Assembly: GCA_900770415.1 (NCBI GenBank)
Contig: CAAGKN010000001.1
Coordinates: 4,788 to 68,787, forward strand
Source: Clostridia bacterium
GTDB lineage: Bacteria; Bacillota; Clostridia; TANB77; CAG-508
DNA length: 64,000 nt
Direction: 5' to 3'
Translations under genes and position numbers: made by a program
The notes under the pieces: generated by a model
What the model saw: the letters and a program-made list of their open reading frames with translations, nothing else
Told to the model about the DNA's origin: nothing
The model's database searches: none
Part shown: piece after piece, positions 18,619 through 28,393 of the stretch
Layout of the letters: each line of letters starts with the position of its first letter
Position numbering within the stretch: the first letter of the stretch is position 1

Positions 18619-21600
18619 ATGAAATTACAAAACATGACCGTAATATTCATAATAATAATGATACCTATAATAATAGTAACATCATATTATATAGGGCTTC
18701 AAATAAAAACAATAACAATGCAAAAAGACTACACAGTAAAACTGCAAACAGCAGCCAAAGATTCAATACAAGCATTAGAAATAAATACAGTAGAATGGAA
18801 TAGTAATTCAGCTAACCTAGCAGATTCAAAAAGAAGAGACGTATTAGCTTCTATAAACACCTTTACAACAAGTTTAGCAAACAGTATGGGAATAGGTGGA
18901 GCAGGAAAAGGAAGAATACAAACATACATACCAGCAATAGTATATACAATGTATGATGGCTATTATATATATTCAGCATCATTAATGCAAGACCAAGATA
19001 CAACTAAGGATGGACTAACACAATTTGAAAATGATGGAACAATAAAATCTAATGGAACTTCATACCAATACATACTAAAACCATACTCACCATATTCAGC
19101 AAGATATGTAAGTGGTAATACAGACATAACAGTAAATTATACATTAGATAATTACATTAGAGTATATGGAACAGTAAATGGAGAATATCAAGCAAAAGAA
19201 GGATATTTAGTAGTTTGTGATGATAATGCAGGAGTAAAGAATGTTGAAAGTGGTAGAATAAGTGAAATAACATATAGAGGGGCTACAATAAAGCCAGAAA
19301 CATTAACAGAACAAGTATATACAGTAGATGACGGAAAAGTAAAAAAATATTCATACATTTATGACCAATACGATAACAAACTATATTGGGATAACAAAGA
19401 TGGAACTAATGAAGACAACTACTTTTCAGTAGATAAAAATAATAATAAAGTATATTTACAAACTGCTTTACCCGAAGGAGATGCAGGATTTTCAATAACA
19501 AATAGATTTAGAAAAATATCAATTCCAATGTATGATAATAGGGAAGACGAATGGACAGTACAAAAAGTATTTCAAATACTAAATCCAGGGGGAGAATATA
19601 AATTTTATTATGAAAACCAAAGTGGTGCATTTGTAGAATTTACTAATCCAGGAAAAACATTAGGTACTGTAAAGCAAGAAGAAGATTACAGTGCAATAAA
19701 TTATTGTGTAGAATCTTATGTATTCACAAAATGGGTAAATAAATATTTAAAAGACATAACAGTTAAAAATATTCAAAGCCCAACAGTTGGACAATATAAT
19801 AATGTAGGTGAGGATGCAAATATATTTGCCATTAATTCTAATAATAACAACCCAGACCCAGAAAATGACGGTGCTTATGCAACTTCAGTATTAGCGCAAC
19901 ATAAAAAAGACATAATAATAAACACAATAGAAAAAAACCTATCACAAGCAACAGAACAGGCAAAAAAAATGAATCCAAACTATGAATATAGATTACCACA
20001 ATTAAGCTATGATGAGTGGGAGCAAGCATTAAGCAACATATCTATAATTGCATTTATGCAAGGAATGCCAATAGGCTTAAAATACTATAATAACTATGCA
20101 ATAGCAACAAGCACACTAAACAAAGAATTTGTAGACCCAGACGAGCTATACTTTGCAGGAGCAGGAGACCAATACTATCATCAAAGACAATGCAACCAAG
20201 CAACAGGTAATAATTATATAGGATACAGGAGCATAGACTACATAGCAAAAAGTTATGAAGTAGAAAATGACACAACAAAATATTATTACCCACATGCCAA
20301 TGGAGGTAATTCAGAATTAGAATGTTATTATTGTTTAGTAAACAGGTCAACATATAAGCTAGTAAAGAAAAATCCTACTTGGACAAACTCATATTACAAT
20401 GCATTAGCAAGAGAAAGATATATGCAATTAGACGAACCAGGAACATATAAACCAAACGTAGTAGTAGGAAAAAAAGCCGAGACTACTTCAGTTGAATATG
20501 GAGGAACTGTAAAATATACTATTACAATTAAAAATAATGGAATTGTTGAGGACACAGTTAATCTTTTAGACTTTTGGGATAAAGAAGATTTTGACTCCGG
20601 AACAATTAAAATAGCATCAAATGGGCTAGGTGTTGATCTTAACCCAAATACAGTAATATATGAGAAAGATGAAGAAGGTAAAAATAAAACAGATCAAAAT
20701 GGAAATCCAATAGCTAAAAACGGAATATTTGCAGAAGAAATAAAAATAGGAGCAAAACAAGAAAAAACTTTAGAATATACAATAAAAGTAAAAGGAAAAT
20801 TAGGAGAGCCATTGGTAAACACAGCAGCAGTTTACTCTTGGGGCAATAATGACGTTTCAATAGCAGAAGCAACAGAAACCACAACAGTTAAAAAGACTAT
20901 AAAAGTAGCTAAACCAGAAGTAGCACAAAATTATAATATAGTTATGGTATTGGATCATTCATTGAGCTTGATTGACAATATAGGAGATGTATATGAAGGA
21001 GTAGCAACTTTTTTAAAAACAACGAATATTGAAAATGCATTTAAAAAGGGCAATTCACAACTTTCTACAATACATTTTAATAAGTCGGCCTCAACAAAAT
21101 ATAGTAAAGAAAAAAATATAGAAAATATATATGATTATTATAATAGAAGAGTTGTAAAAATAACATTAGGAGGAACAAACTATAATGCTGCACTAATAAA
21201 AGCAAAATCAGAATTTGAGGCTATGAAAGAAAATAGCAATATAAGTGCAAAAAATGTGTTAATATTCTTTACAGATGGAGCTCCAACAGGTAGTCAAGAT
21301 GGAACATCATATACAATAGATGAAGAAGGAAAGTATTCTAAATACGGAGGTCTATGGCTAAATCCAATAAGAAGTTGGAAAGAAGATGCAAAAGAGGTAT
21401 GGGATAAAATAAAAGAAAATAGAAACAATATAAAAAAATTGGAAACGGAAATTTATTGTATAAACTTTGGAAGCGAAGAACAAAACAAAAATGCAGAATA
21501 TGGACTAAAGAATATAATATCATCATATAACGAAACAAAAAACGAACAATATTACGCAAAATCAGATAATCTAGAAAGTATTAAAACTGCTTTCGAAAGT

Positions 21601-21831
21601 ATTTCAAGTACAATCACAAGTGAATTAGATGTACCAGATACATATACAACAGCTAATAATAAGTTAGAATTAAAAGAAGCAGATAAGATTCAATCTATAA
21701 AAATAGGAGAAAGTGTATATGGTAAAGCAGAAGCAAAAGAACAAAGAATAATAATAGAAGAAAACGGCAAAACATATCTTAATTTAGAAAAAGTAGAAGA
21801 TTTAAACCAAGAAATAACAATAATATATTAA
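18619..21831 (+). CDS. TadG-like surface protein with DUF11-like and von Willebrand A domains
   Basis: A 1070-residue protein. An N-terminal membrane helix (about residues 7-30) anchors it like a pseudopilin. It continues with a large beta-rich region (to about 600), a DUF11-like Ig-type domain (about 610-765, TSVEYGGTVKYTITIKNNG) and a von Willebrand A domain (about 775-1005) with the metal site DHSLS and later TDGAPTG. TadG minor pilins commonly carry this domain, so it is probably the pilus-tip adhesin. It contains a Cys-rich stretch (RQCNQAT, ELECYYCLVNRSTYK) that may bind metal or form disulfides. No LPXTG motif is seen. Confidence 0.75.
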   Translation: MKLQNMTVIFIIIMIPIIIVTSYYIGLQIKTITMQKDYTVKLQTAAKDSIQALEINTVEWNSNSANLADSKRRDVLASINTFTTSLANSMGIGGAGKGRIQTYIPAIVYTMYDGYYIYSASLMQDQDTTKDGLTQFENDGTIKSNGTSYQYILKPYSPYSARYVSGNTDITVNYTLDNYIRVYGTVNGEYQAKEGYLVVCDDNAGVKNVESGRISEITYRGATIKPETLTEQVYTVDDGKVKKYSYIYDQYDNKLYWDNKDGTNEDNYFSVDKNNNKVYLQTALPEGDAGFSITNRFRKISIPMYDNREDEWTVQKVFQILNPGGEYKFYYENQSGAFVEFTNPGKTLGTVKQEEDYSAINYCVESYVFTKWVNKYLKDITVKNIQSPTVGQYNNVGEDANIFAINSNNNNPDPENDGAYATSVLAQHKKDIIINTIEKNLSQATEQAKKMNPNYEYRLPQLSYDEWEQALSNISIIAFMQGMPIGLKYYNNYAIATSTLNKEFVDPDELYFAGAGDQYYHQRQCNQATGNNYIGYRSIDYIAKSYEVENDTTKYYYPHANGGNSELECYYCLVNRSTYKLVKKNPTWTNSYYNALARERYMQLDEPGTYKPNVVVGKKAETTSVEYGGTVKYTITIKNNGIVEDTVNLLDFWDKEDFDSGTIKIASNGLGVDLNPNTVIYEKDEEGKNKTDQNGNPIAKNGIFAEEIKIGAKQEKTLEYTIKVKGKLGEPLVNTAAVYSWGNNDVSIAEATETTTVKKTIKVAKPEVAQNYNIVMVLDHSLSLIDNIGDVYEGVATFLKTTNIENAFKKGNSQLSTIHFNKSASTKYSKEKNIENIYDYYNRRVVKITLGGTNYNAALIKAKSEFEAMKENSNISAKNVLIFFTDGAPTGSQDGTSYTIDEEGKYSKYGGLWLNPIRSWKEDAKEVWDKIKENRNNIKKLETEIYCINFGSEEQNKNAEYGLKNIISSYNETKNEQYYAKSDNLESIKTAFESISSTITSELDVPDTYTTANNKLELKEADKIQSIKIGESVYGKAEAKEQRIIIEENGKTYLNLEKVEDLNQEITIIY

Positions 21832-21840
21832 TCAAAACCC

Positions 21841-21872
21841 GAGTGGACAGAATTTCTGTCCACTCATTTTCT
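21841..21872 (+). terminator. terminator of the Tad-like pilus operon
   Basis: The arms gagtggacag (21841-21850) and ctgtccactc (21856-21865) have a 5-base loop, followed by attttct. It lies 10 bases after the stop codon of the von Willebrand A gene. Confidence 0.75.
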
Positions 21873-22010
21873 GTCGAAAAAGCAAATAATCCCACGAACG
21901 ATTTATCTTGAATTCTAAACACAAATATGATACAAAAATAATATAAATTCTGGCAATAAATCAAATTGCCAAAGCAGATTTATTTCAAAAAAGAATTAAA
22001 ATTTTAAAAA
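21872..22010. repeat. intergenic repeat copy A with conserved hairpin and TGTCGAA box
   Basis: About 140 non-coding bases that align with 37203-37345. Both begin TGTCGAAAAA (a perfect match to the Spo0A box TGNCGAA). Both share a block around aaatatgata, then 80 bases on a hairpin (ggcaat at 21952-21957 with attgcc at 21965-21970), then a T/A-rich tail. In copy B the outer pair is A-T instead of G-C, a compensatory change that suggests a structured RNA. Confidence 0.55.
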
Positions 22011-22048
22011 ATGGTTATTCTAAAAATAAAGAGGGTGACCATTTTTTT

Positions 22049-23260
22049 ATGAAAAAAATAAAAAGAGCAATACTAATTTTTTTACTATTAATAATCCTTG
22101 CATACACAACAAACATAACCGCAATACCCAATAGTGTAATTATATTTCAAGGAGAAGAATTAAATTTAGGAACAACATTTGGACTGTATTTAAAAGAAAA
22201 AGAAGAAAAAACAGTGCAAACTTCTAGTACAATAGATAATAAAAATGTATTATCTAAAAAAACAGTAACAATAAGCCTATTTAATTTATTTGATATAAAA
22301 GACTTAGAAATAAACACAATACCAGAAACAACAGTAATACCACTTGGAAATTTAGTAGGACTAAAACTATACACAAGTCGGAGTGCTAGTAGTTGGAAAA
22401 AGCGAAATAAATGGTCAAAAACCGTATGCAAATACAGGAATAGAAGAAGGAGATATAATAGTAGAAATAAACCAAAAAGAAATAACATGCACATCTGACT
22501 TAATAGAAACAGTAAATGATTCAAACGGACAAGATCTACGAATAAAATATGTGCGAGATGGAATAGAATATACGGCAAATATGGAAGCAATAAGAGCAGA
22601 AGACAACAAATACAAAATAGGATTATGGGTAAGAGACGGAGCAGCAGGAATAGGAACAATAACATATTACGAACCATCAAATCAAAACTTTGCGGCATTA
22701 GGACATGGAATAGTAGATATAGATACAGAAAAATTAATTAAGATATCAAGCGGAAAAGTAGTTACAACAAGAATGTCATCAATAGTAAAAGGAAAAGAGG
22801 GTGTACCAGGAGAAATAAGAGGAAGTATAATAAACAGCCAAACAATAGGAACAGTAGGGCAAAATACAGAATTCGGAATATATGGAAAAGTAACAAATAC
22901 ATCTCAATTTAATTTAGACAATTTAGAAGAATTACAAGTGGCAAAAAGAAACGAAATAAAGCAAGGAGAAGCAAAAATTCTTTTAGCAATAGAAGGCGGA
23001 GAAAGAAAAGAATATAATATAGAAATTACAAAAATATATAAAAACAATAATTCAAATAATAAAAGTATGCTAATAAAAGTAACAGACCAAGAATTGCTAG
23101 ACCTAACAGGTGGAATAATACAACGGAATGAGTGGAGCACCAATAATACAAAACGAAAAATTTGTGCGGAGCAGTAACACATGTATTAGTAAATGACCCA
23201 ACAACAGGCTATGCAGTGTTTGGAGATTTAATGATAAAACAAACAAGACAAATAAACTAA
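22049..23260 (+). CDS. spoIVB: SpoIVB signalling protease, three +1 frameshifts at CGG
   Basis: SpoIVB is a forespore-secreted PDZ serine peptidase that triggers SpoIVFA cleavage and activation of pro-sigma-K. Four in-order segments make a 402-residue protein: 22049-22378, 22380-23123, 23125-23166 and 23168-23260, joined by skipping a C at 22379, 23124 and 23167. The junctions read TSGVLVVGKS (start of the PDZ domain), IIQGMSGAPI (catalytic serine motif) and FVGAVTHVLVNDPTTGY (conserved C-terminus), exactly as the family requires. There is an N-terminal membrane helix (residues 4-25). The catalytic His is in ALGHGIVD. Without the shifts the product ends in the PDZ domain. Three sites in one gene argue against random damage. 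Confidence 0.85.
22379..22382 (+). other. +1 frameshift site CGGA, spoIVB site 1
   Basis: CGG after AGT. The +1 frame reads GGA, giving SGVLVVG, the conserved entry of the SpoIVB PDZ domain. Confidence 0.8.
23124..23127 (+). other. +1 frameshift site CGGA, spoIVB site 2
   Basis: CGG after CAA. The +1 frame reads GGA, giving QGMSGAP, three residues before the catalytic serine. Confidence 0.85.
23167..23170 (+). other. +1 frameshift site CGGA, spoIVB site 3
   Basis: CGG after GTG. The +1 frame reads GGA, giving VGAVTHV in the conserved C-terminal block. Only 14 codons separate it from site 2. Confidence 0.85.
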
Positions 23261-23265
23261 AATGT

Positions 23266-23297
23266 GGAAAAAAAGGGGTCAGACCCCTTTTTCCCCA
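23266..23297 (+). terminator. terminator after spoIVB (repeated sequence)
   Basis: A hairpin centred on ggggtcagacccc with flanking A and T runs. The same core recurs at 43382-43412 after clpC, so this terminator type is dispersed in the genome. Confidence 0.75.
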
Positions 23298-23369
23298 TTT
23301 TTGTCACAGAACTACACATATCGACATATTATATAGTAATCCTAATATGAGTAGGGGGTGCTTTATATT

Positions 23370-23609
23370 ATGGAACCACAAGTAGATATATGCTTTAAAA
23401 AAGACAAAAAAAGAAGATGCTGTATGGATATAGCAATATTTATATTAGTAATTTTTATAGCTTTTGTAATTGGACTAATTGTAGGAACTTTAACAGATTT
23501 AATAACAACATTAGGTCTAGGTGCAGTAATTCTATTCTTAGTAACACTTGTAATACTATTAGTTATTGAAGTTATAATGTTTGTATGTTGCAGAAGAAAA
23601 AATTGCTAA
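23370..23609 (+). CDS. small Cys-rich membrane protein of unknown function
   Basis: A 79-residue protein: a short Cys/Lys-rich N-terminus (EPQVDICFKKDKKRRCC), two hydrophobic helices (about residues 26-45 and 50-72) and a C-terminal CCRRKNC. The ATG at 23370 with agggggtg upstream is preferred to GTG at 23358. Its own terminator follows. I do not recognise a family. The paired Cys clusters on the predicted cytoplasmic side could bind metal or be acylated. Confidence 0.6.
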   Translation: MEPQVDICFKKDKKRRCCMDIAIFILVIFIAFVIGLIVGTLTDLITTLGLGAVILFLVTLVILLVIEVIMFVCCRRKNC

Positions 23610-23620
23610 TTAAATAAATA

Positions 23621-23656
23621 AAAAACAAAGGGAGGCGTTCTCCTTTTGTTTTTTTT
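23621..23656 (+). terminator. intrinsic terminator
   Basis: The arms aaaaacaaagggag (23621-23634) and ctccttttgttttt (23640-23653) have a 5-base loop and a run of T. A canonical rho-independent terminator. Confidence 0.85.
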
Positions 23657-23666
23657 ATATAATATA

Positions 23667-23695
23667 TTGTAAAAAGAAGCATTTTAATATAGAAT
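23667..23695 (+). promoter_or_regulatory. candidate sigma-A promoter of folD
   Basis: TTGTAA (23667-23672), a 17-base spacer and TAGAAT (23690-23695), 27 bases before the folD start and just after a terminator. Confidence 0.5.
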
Positions 23696-23722
23696 AATAA
23701 AAAAACAAAGTGAGGTTACAGT

Positions 23723-24568
23723 ATGGCAGTTGTTTTAGATGGAAAAGAAGTAGCTAGAAAAATAAGACAGAATTTAAAAGAAGAAGTAAGCAAATTAAAA
23801 AAAGAAGGAATATCACCAAAACTTGCAGTAATTATGGTTGGAGATGATTCTGCTTCAAAAATATATGTAAGAAATAAAAGCATAGCATGTAACGAAATTG
23901 GAATAGAATATGAAGAATATTTATTAAGTGAAGAAACAACCATGAAGGAGCTTTTAAGTTTAATAGATAAATTAAACAACGACAAAACTATAAACGGCAT
24001 TTTACTTCAAAGTCCTATACCAAAAAATTTAGATATAAATGAAGCTTTTAAAGCTATAGATCCAATAAAAGATGTTGATGGATTTAACCCAATGAATGTA
24101 GGAAAGCTATGTTTGGGACAGGATGCATTTATTTCATGTACTCCTTATGGAGTAATTAAAATATTAGAAGATTACAATATAGAAATAGAAGGCAAAAATG
24201 CAGTTATAATTGGAAGAAGCAATATTGTTGGAAAACCAATGTTACAATGCTTATTAAATAAAAATGCAACAGTAACAGTTTGCCACTCAAGAACAAAAAA
24301 TTTAGCAGAGATTACAAAAATGGCAGATATATTAGTTGTTGCAATAGGAAAAAGTAAGTTTGTAACAAAAGATATGGTAAAAGATGGGGCAGTAGTAGTT
24401 GATGTTGGAATTAACAGAGGTGAAGACGGAAAACTATGTGGAGATGTTGACTTTGAAGAAGTTTCAAAAGTAGCATCATACATTACACCTGTTCCAGGAG
24501 GAGTAGGACCAATGACAATTGCAATGCTTATGAACAATATTGTAAAAGCTACAAAACTTCAAAATTAG
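23723..24568 (+). CDS. folD: bifunctional methylenetetrahydrofolate dehydrogenase/cyclohydrolase FolD
   Basis: A 281-residue enzyme interconverting 5,10-methylene-, methenyl- and 10-formyl-tetrahydrofolate with NADP. The catalytic motifs are present: YVRNKSIACNEIGIEY (with the active-site Lys), GILLQSPIPKNLD (PLP-like loop of FolD), KDVDGFNPMNVG, and the Rossmann signature VIIGRSNIVGKPM. PVPGGVGPMTIAMLMNN is at the C-terminus. The length is typical. dprA follows. Confidence 0.96.
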   Translation: MAVVLDGKEVARKIRQNLKEEVSKLKKEGISPKLAVIMVGDDSASKIYVRNKSIACNEIGIEYEEYLLSEETTMKELLSLIDKLNNDKTINGILLQSPIPKNLDINEAFKAIDPIKDVDGFNPMNVGKLCLGQDAFISCTPYGVIKILEDYNIEIEGKNAVIIGRSNIVGKPMLQCLLNKNATVTVCHSRTKNLAEITKMADILVVAIGKSKFVTKDMVKDGAVVVDVGINRGEDGKLCGDVDFEEVSKVASYITPVPGGVGPMTIAMLMNNIVKATKLQN

Positions 24569-24614
24569 TATAAGGGCTATTTATACAGAGGGGGATTCTT
24601 AAAAAGGAGAATCA

Positions 24615-25472
24615 ATGGAAGAAATTAAATATTGGATATGGTTTTCTAGAATAGAAAATTTAACTCCAAAATTGCAACTAGAGTTATTACAAAAATTTAA
24701 TACCCCACAAGAACTGTGGAATAAAAAAGAAGAAGAACTTATGGCTCATGGAATAAGCGATAAAAATGTTAAAAAAATTTGTGAACCTAAATACAGAAAA
24801 AATTTGGACAAGTATTTAGAATATATGCAAAAAAACAAAATAGAATTGATTAACATTTATAGCAAAGAATACCCAAGTAATTTAAAACAAATTTATGACC
24901 CACCTGCTTTTTTATATATAAAAGGAAACAAAGAAATACTTAATAGTAAAAGTATATCAATTGTAGGATGTAGAGATTGCACAACTTATGGCAAAAATAC
25001 AGCAATAAAATTTGCATATAATTTGTCTAACAACAATATTAATATAGTAAGTGGACTAGCAAAGGGAATTGATGCATATTCTCATATAGGATGTTTAAAA
25101 GGAAAAGCAAAAACCATGGCAGTAGTTGGATGCGGGCTAGATAGGGTTTATCCAGAAGAAAATAGATGGATTTATAACAAAATAATAGCAAATGGAGGAG
25201 CTATAATATCAGAATATGTTATAGGAACAAAACCACTAGCACAAAATTTTCCAAGAAGAAACAGAATAATAAGTGCACTTTCGGAAGCTCTAATAGTAGT
25301 AGAAGCAAAAGAAAAAAGCGGAACACTTATTACAGTAGATTTTGCACTAGAACAGGGAAAAGATATTTATGTTGTACCAGGAAACATTGATAGCCTTAAT
25401 TCAGTAGGAACAAACGACCTTATAAAACAAGGGGCAAAGGTTTTAACAAAAATTGATGACATTTTAATTTAA
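24615..25472 (+). CDS. dprA: DNA processing protein DprA
   Basis: A 285-residue DprA/Smf protein that binds incoming single-stranded DNA and loads RecA. The Rossmann-type core is complete: SISIVGCRDCTTYGKN, VSGLAKGIDAYSHIGCL, AVVGCGLDRVYPEENRWIY, SEYVIGTKPLAQNFPRRNRIISALSEALIVVEA and SGTLITVDFALEQGKDIYVVPGNI. It ends soon after the core, so the C-terminal winged-helix domain of longer DprA proteins is absent. It follows folD by 46 bases. Confidence 0.93.
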   Translation: MEEIKYWIWFSRIENLTPKLQLELLQKFNTPQELWNKKEEELMAHGISDKNVKKICEPKYRKNLDKYLEYMQKNKIELINIYSKEYPSNLKQIYDPPAFLYIKGNKEILNSKSISIVGCRDCTTYGKNTAIKFAYNLSNNNINIVSGLAKGIDAYSHIGCLKGKAKTMAVVGCGLDRVYPEENRWIYNKIIANGGAIISEYVIGTKPLAQNFPRRNRIISALSEALIVVEAKEKSGTLITVDFALEQGKDIYVVPGNIDSLNSVGTNDLIKQGAKVLTKIDDILI

Positions 25473-25476
25473 AAAT

Positions 25477-25505
25477 TTGAAATTTTAGTACAAGTGTAAT
25501 ATAAT
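25477..25505 (+). promoter_or_regulatory. sigma-A promoter of the PBP1A gene
   Basis: TTGAAA (25477-25482), a 17-base spacer and TATAAT (25500-25505), 28 bases before the start codon. A near-consensus match. Confidence 0.65.
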
Positions 25506-25533
25506 ATTATATATTTTATTAGGAGGTCACAAA

Positions 25534-28335
25534 ATGGCTGATAAAAAAAGAAAAAGTAAAAAAACGAACCAAAAGGAAAATTTAGGCAAAGAGTATAAAA
25601 CAAAAAATAAAAAAACACAAACAAAGAAAAAGAAAATAATTAAAAGAATTCTTATAGCACTACTTTTACTAATACTAATATTAGCAGGAATAGCATTTGG
25701 AATAATTTGTGGTATAGCAAAAGAAGCTAGACTTACAGCAAAGGATTTTGTAATAAAAAATGAAAATTCTATTGTACTAGATAAAGATGGCAACAAAATT
25801 GCAGAATTAAGTGGAACAGAAAATAGAAAATACATAAGCATTTCAGAAATGGCTCCATATTTGCCAGAAGCATATATATCAATAGAAGACGAAAGATTCC
25901 GTGACCACATGGGAATTGACGTTAAAAGAACTTTGGCAGCAACAGTAAAATATGCATTCAGTAAAGTGGGAATTGGTTCTTCAAGCTATGGTGGTAGTAC
26001 AATAACACAACAATTAGTAAAAAATACAACACAAGAAAAAGATAGAACATGGCAAAGAAAAGTAAAAGAAATGGCAAGAGCTTATTACATAGAAAAAGAA
26101 CTATCAAAAGACCAAATTCTAGAATTGTATTTAAACTTAATATTTATGGGAAATACATCTTATGGAGTTGAAGTCGGTTCAAATTATTATTTTTCTAAAA
26201 GTGCAAAAGACTTAGATTTGGCAGAATGTGCATTTTTAGCAGGAATAAACAATAGCCCAAACAGCTATGACCCATTTGTGGAAGACGAAGAGCAAAGAGA
26301 AAAGAATTTAACAAAAATAAAGAAAAGAACAAAAACAGTTATAGAAAAAATGCATGAGCTTGGAAAAATAAAATCAGAAGAAGAATATAACCAAGCACTT
26401 GAAAAAGTTGAAAATGGCTTACCTTTCCAAAAAGGTGCATCATTAGCAAATGTATACTCATACCATACAGATGCTGCAATTTTACAAATAGAAAGACAAA
26501 TAATGGAAGAAAAAGACTTAACACGTGAAGCAGCAGAATTATACCTATATGGTGGAGGATTTACAATTTACACAACACAAGATAGTAAAATACAAGAAAC
26601 AATGAATGAAGAAATGCAAAAAGCAAAATACTTAAAAGCATCTAAAAAAGAAGCTGGTAAAACAGCACAAGCAGGTATGGTAATATTAGACCATAAAACA
26701 GGATATGTATTAGGTGTAATTGGAGGTCTAGGAGAAAAAACAACTTCACTTGGATTAAATAGAGGAACACAAGCTGTAAGACAAACAGGTTCTTCAATGA
26801 AGCCATTAGCAGTTGTAGCACCTGGAATAGATAGCGGAAAAATTACAGCAGCATCTGTATATGATGATGTTCCATATAAAAATTACAAAGATTACAACTA
26901 TTTTAAAGGATTACTAACAATAAGATATGCAATAGAAAGTTCTCAAAACATACCAATGTTAAAAGCAATACAAACTGTTGGAGTAGAGAATTCACTAAAA
27001 TTCTTAAAAACATTAGGATTTTCACATTTAGATGATGAAAAAGATAACAATATTGGTATAGCATTAGGAGGTTTAACACACGGTGCAACTCCATTAGAAA
27101 TGGCAGCTGCTTATGGTGCAATAGCAAATGATGGTGTATATATTGAGCCAACTTTCTATACAAAAGTAGTAGATGGAAACGGAAATACAGTACTTGAACC
27201 AAAACAAGAATCAAGAACAGTAATGTCTGCATCGGCAGCTTACGTAGTAAAAGAAGTTTTAACACAACCTGTAAAGAGTGGTACATCAACAACATTAGCT
27301 ATGTCTGGAATGAGTGTAGCTGCAAAAACAGGTACAACAAATAAAGATTTTGATAGATGGATGTGTGGATTTACACCATATTATACTGCATCAGTTTGGT
27401 ATGGATATGATAATAGTGAATATATATATGGTTGGTCATTAAGCCCAGCAGCTCAAATATGGGCTGGAGTTATGAAACCTATACATGCAGGACTAGAAAA
27501 GAGAACATTTGCACAAACAAGACCAGGAGGAGTAGTTACTGCAAAGGTTTGTAGAGATTCAGGTTTATTAGTTACAGAAGATTGTGCAAATGACCCAAGA
27601 GGAGATAGAGGATATACAGAATTCTTTGTTCAAGGAACTGTGCCAACAAAACAATGTGAATGTCATGTAAAAGTAGATATATGTAAAGAAACAGGATTAC
27701 TTGCAAATGAGTTTTGCCCAGAAAAAGAATCAAAAGTATTTATAACAAGGCCAAATAGTGATACAGATACAGCTTGGAAAAGTGCAAAAGATGCAGAATA
27801 TATGTTAACAATAAAAGACACTTGTACAGTACATAAAGAACAACCAGATACAGTAAAACCAGAAATAAAATTAAATGGAAATGCTACAATAACCATAAAA
27901 TTAAACGAAAAATACGAAGATCCAGGAGCAACAGCAAGTGATAATAAAGATGGAAATATAACAGATAAAATTAAAATGTCTGGTAAAGTAGATACAAGCA
28001 AAGCAGGAACATACACAATAACATATACAGTAGAAGACTCTTCTGGAAACAAAGCAACAGCGACAAGAACTGTTATCGTAAGAGGTGAAACAACAGAAAG
28101 CAAACCAGAGATAAAACTAAATGGAAATAGTGAAATGACTATAAAACTAAACGAAACATTTAATGATCCAGGAGCAACGGCAACAGATTCAATAGATGGA
28201 GATATTAGTAGTAAAATAACTAAATCAGGAACAGTAGATACAAGCAAGGCTGGAAAATATAAAATAACTTACAGTGTAAAAAATTCTAGTGGAAAAGAAT
28301 CAAGTGTAACTAGAACAGTAACAGTGGAAGAATAA
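25534..28335 (+). CDS. class A penicillin-binding protein with two C-terminal Ig-like domains
   Basis: A 933-residue bifunctional peptidoglycan synthase. A Lys-rich cytoplasmic tail and a membrane helix (about 36-60) lead into a glycosyltransferase-51 domain with EDERFRDHMGID (catalytic Glu, about residue 117) and GGSTITQQLVKN. The transpeptidase domain follows, with SSMKP (about 422, nucleophile Ser), SSQN and KTGT (about 598). A Cys-containing linker (CANDPRGDRG, CECHVKVDICKETG) leads to two DUF5011-like Ig repeats (about 774-850 and 857-933, each with EDPGATASD or NDPGATATD and DTSKAG). The Ig repeats are an addition to the usual PBP1A. Confidence 0.93.
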   Translation: MADKKRKSKKTNQKENLGKEYKTKNKKTQTKKKKIIKRILIALLLLILILAGIAFGIICGIAKEARLTAKDFVIKNENSIVLDKDGNKIAELSGTENRKYISISEMAPYLPEAYISIEDERFRDHMGIDVKRTLAATVKYAFSKVGIGSSSYGGSTITQQLVKNTTQEKDRTWQRKVKEMARAYYIEKELSKDQILELYLNLIFMGNTSYGVEVGSNYYFSKSAKDLDLAECAFLAGINNSPNSYDPFVEDEEQREKNLTKIKKRTKTVIEKMHELGKIKSEEEYNQALEKVENGLPFQKGASLANVYSYHTDAAILQIERQIMEEKDLTREAAELYLYGGGFTIYTTQDSKIQETMNEEMQKAKYLKASKKEAGKTAQAGMVILDHKTGYVLGVIGGLGEKTTSLGLNRGTQAVRQTGSSMKPLAVVAPGIDSGKITAASVYDDVPYKNYKDYNYFKGLLTIRYAIESSQNIPMLKAIQTVGVENSLKFLKTLGFSHLDDEKDNNIGIALGGLTHGATPLEMAAAYGAIANDGVYIEPTFYTKVVDGNGNTVLEPKQESRTVMSASAAYVVKEVLTQPVKSGTSTTLAMSGMSVAAKTGTTNKDFDRWMCGFTPYYTASVWYGYDNSEYIYGWSLSPAAQIWAGVMKPIHAGLEKRTFAQTRPGGVVTAKVCRDSGLLVTEDCANDPRGDRGYTEFFVQGTVPTKQCECHVKVDICKETGLLANEFCPEKESKVFITRPNSDTDTAWKSAKDAEYMLTIKDTCTVHKEQPDTVKPEIKLNGNATITIKLNEKYEDPGATASDNKDGNITDKIKMSGKVDTSKAGTYTITYTVEDSSGNKATATRTVIVRGETTESKPEIKLNGNSEMTIKLNETFNDPGATATDSIDGDISSKITKSGTVDTSKAGKYKITYSVKNSSGKESSVTRTVTVEE

Positions 28336-28343
28336 AAAAATAT

Positions 28344-28365
28344 GGGTGCACAAGTGCACCCGTTT
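28344..28365 (+). terminator. intrinsic terminator after the PBP1A gene
   Basis: The arms gggtgcac (28344-28351) and gtgcaccc (28354-28361) are followed by gtttt. Confidence 0.7.
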
Positions 28366-28393
28366 TAAAAATAGAAATAAAAGGAGAAATAAA

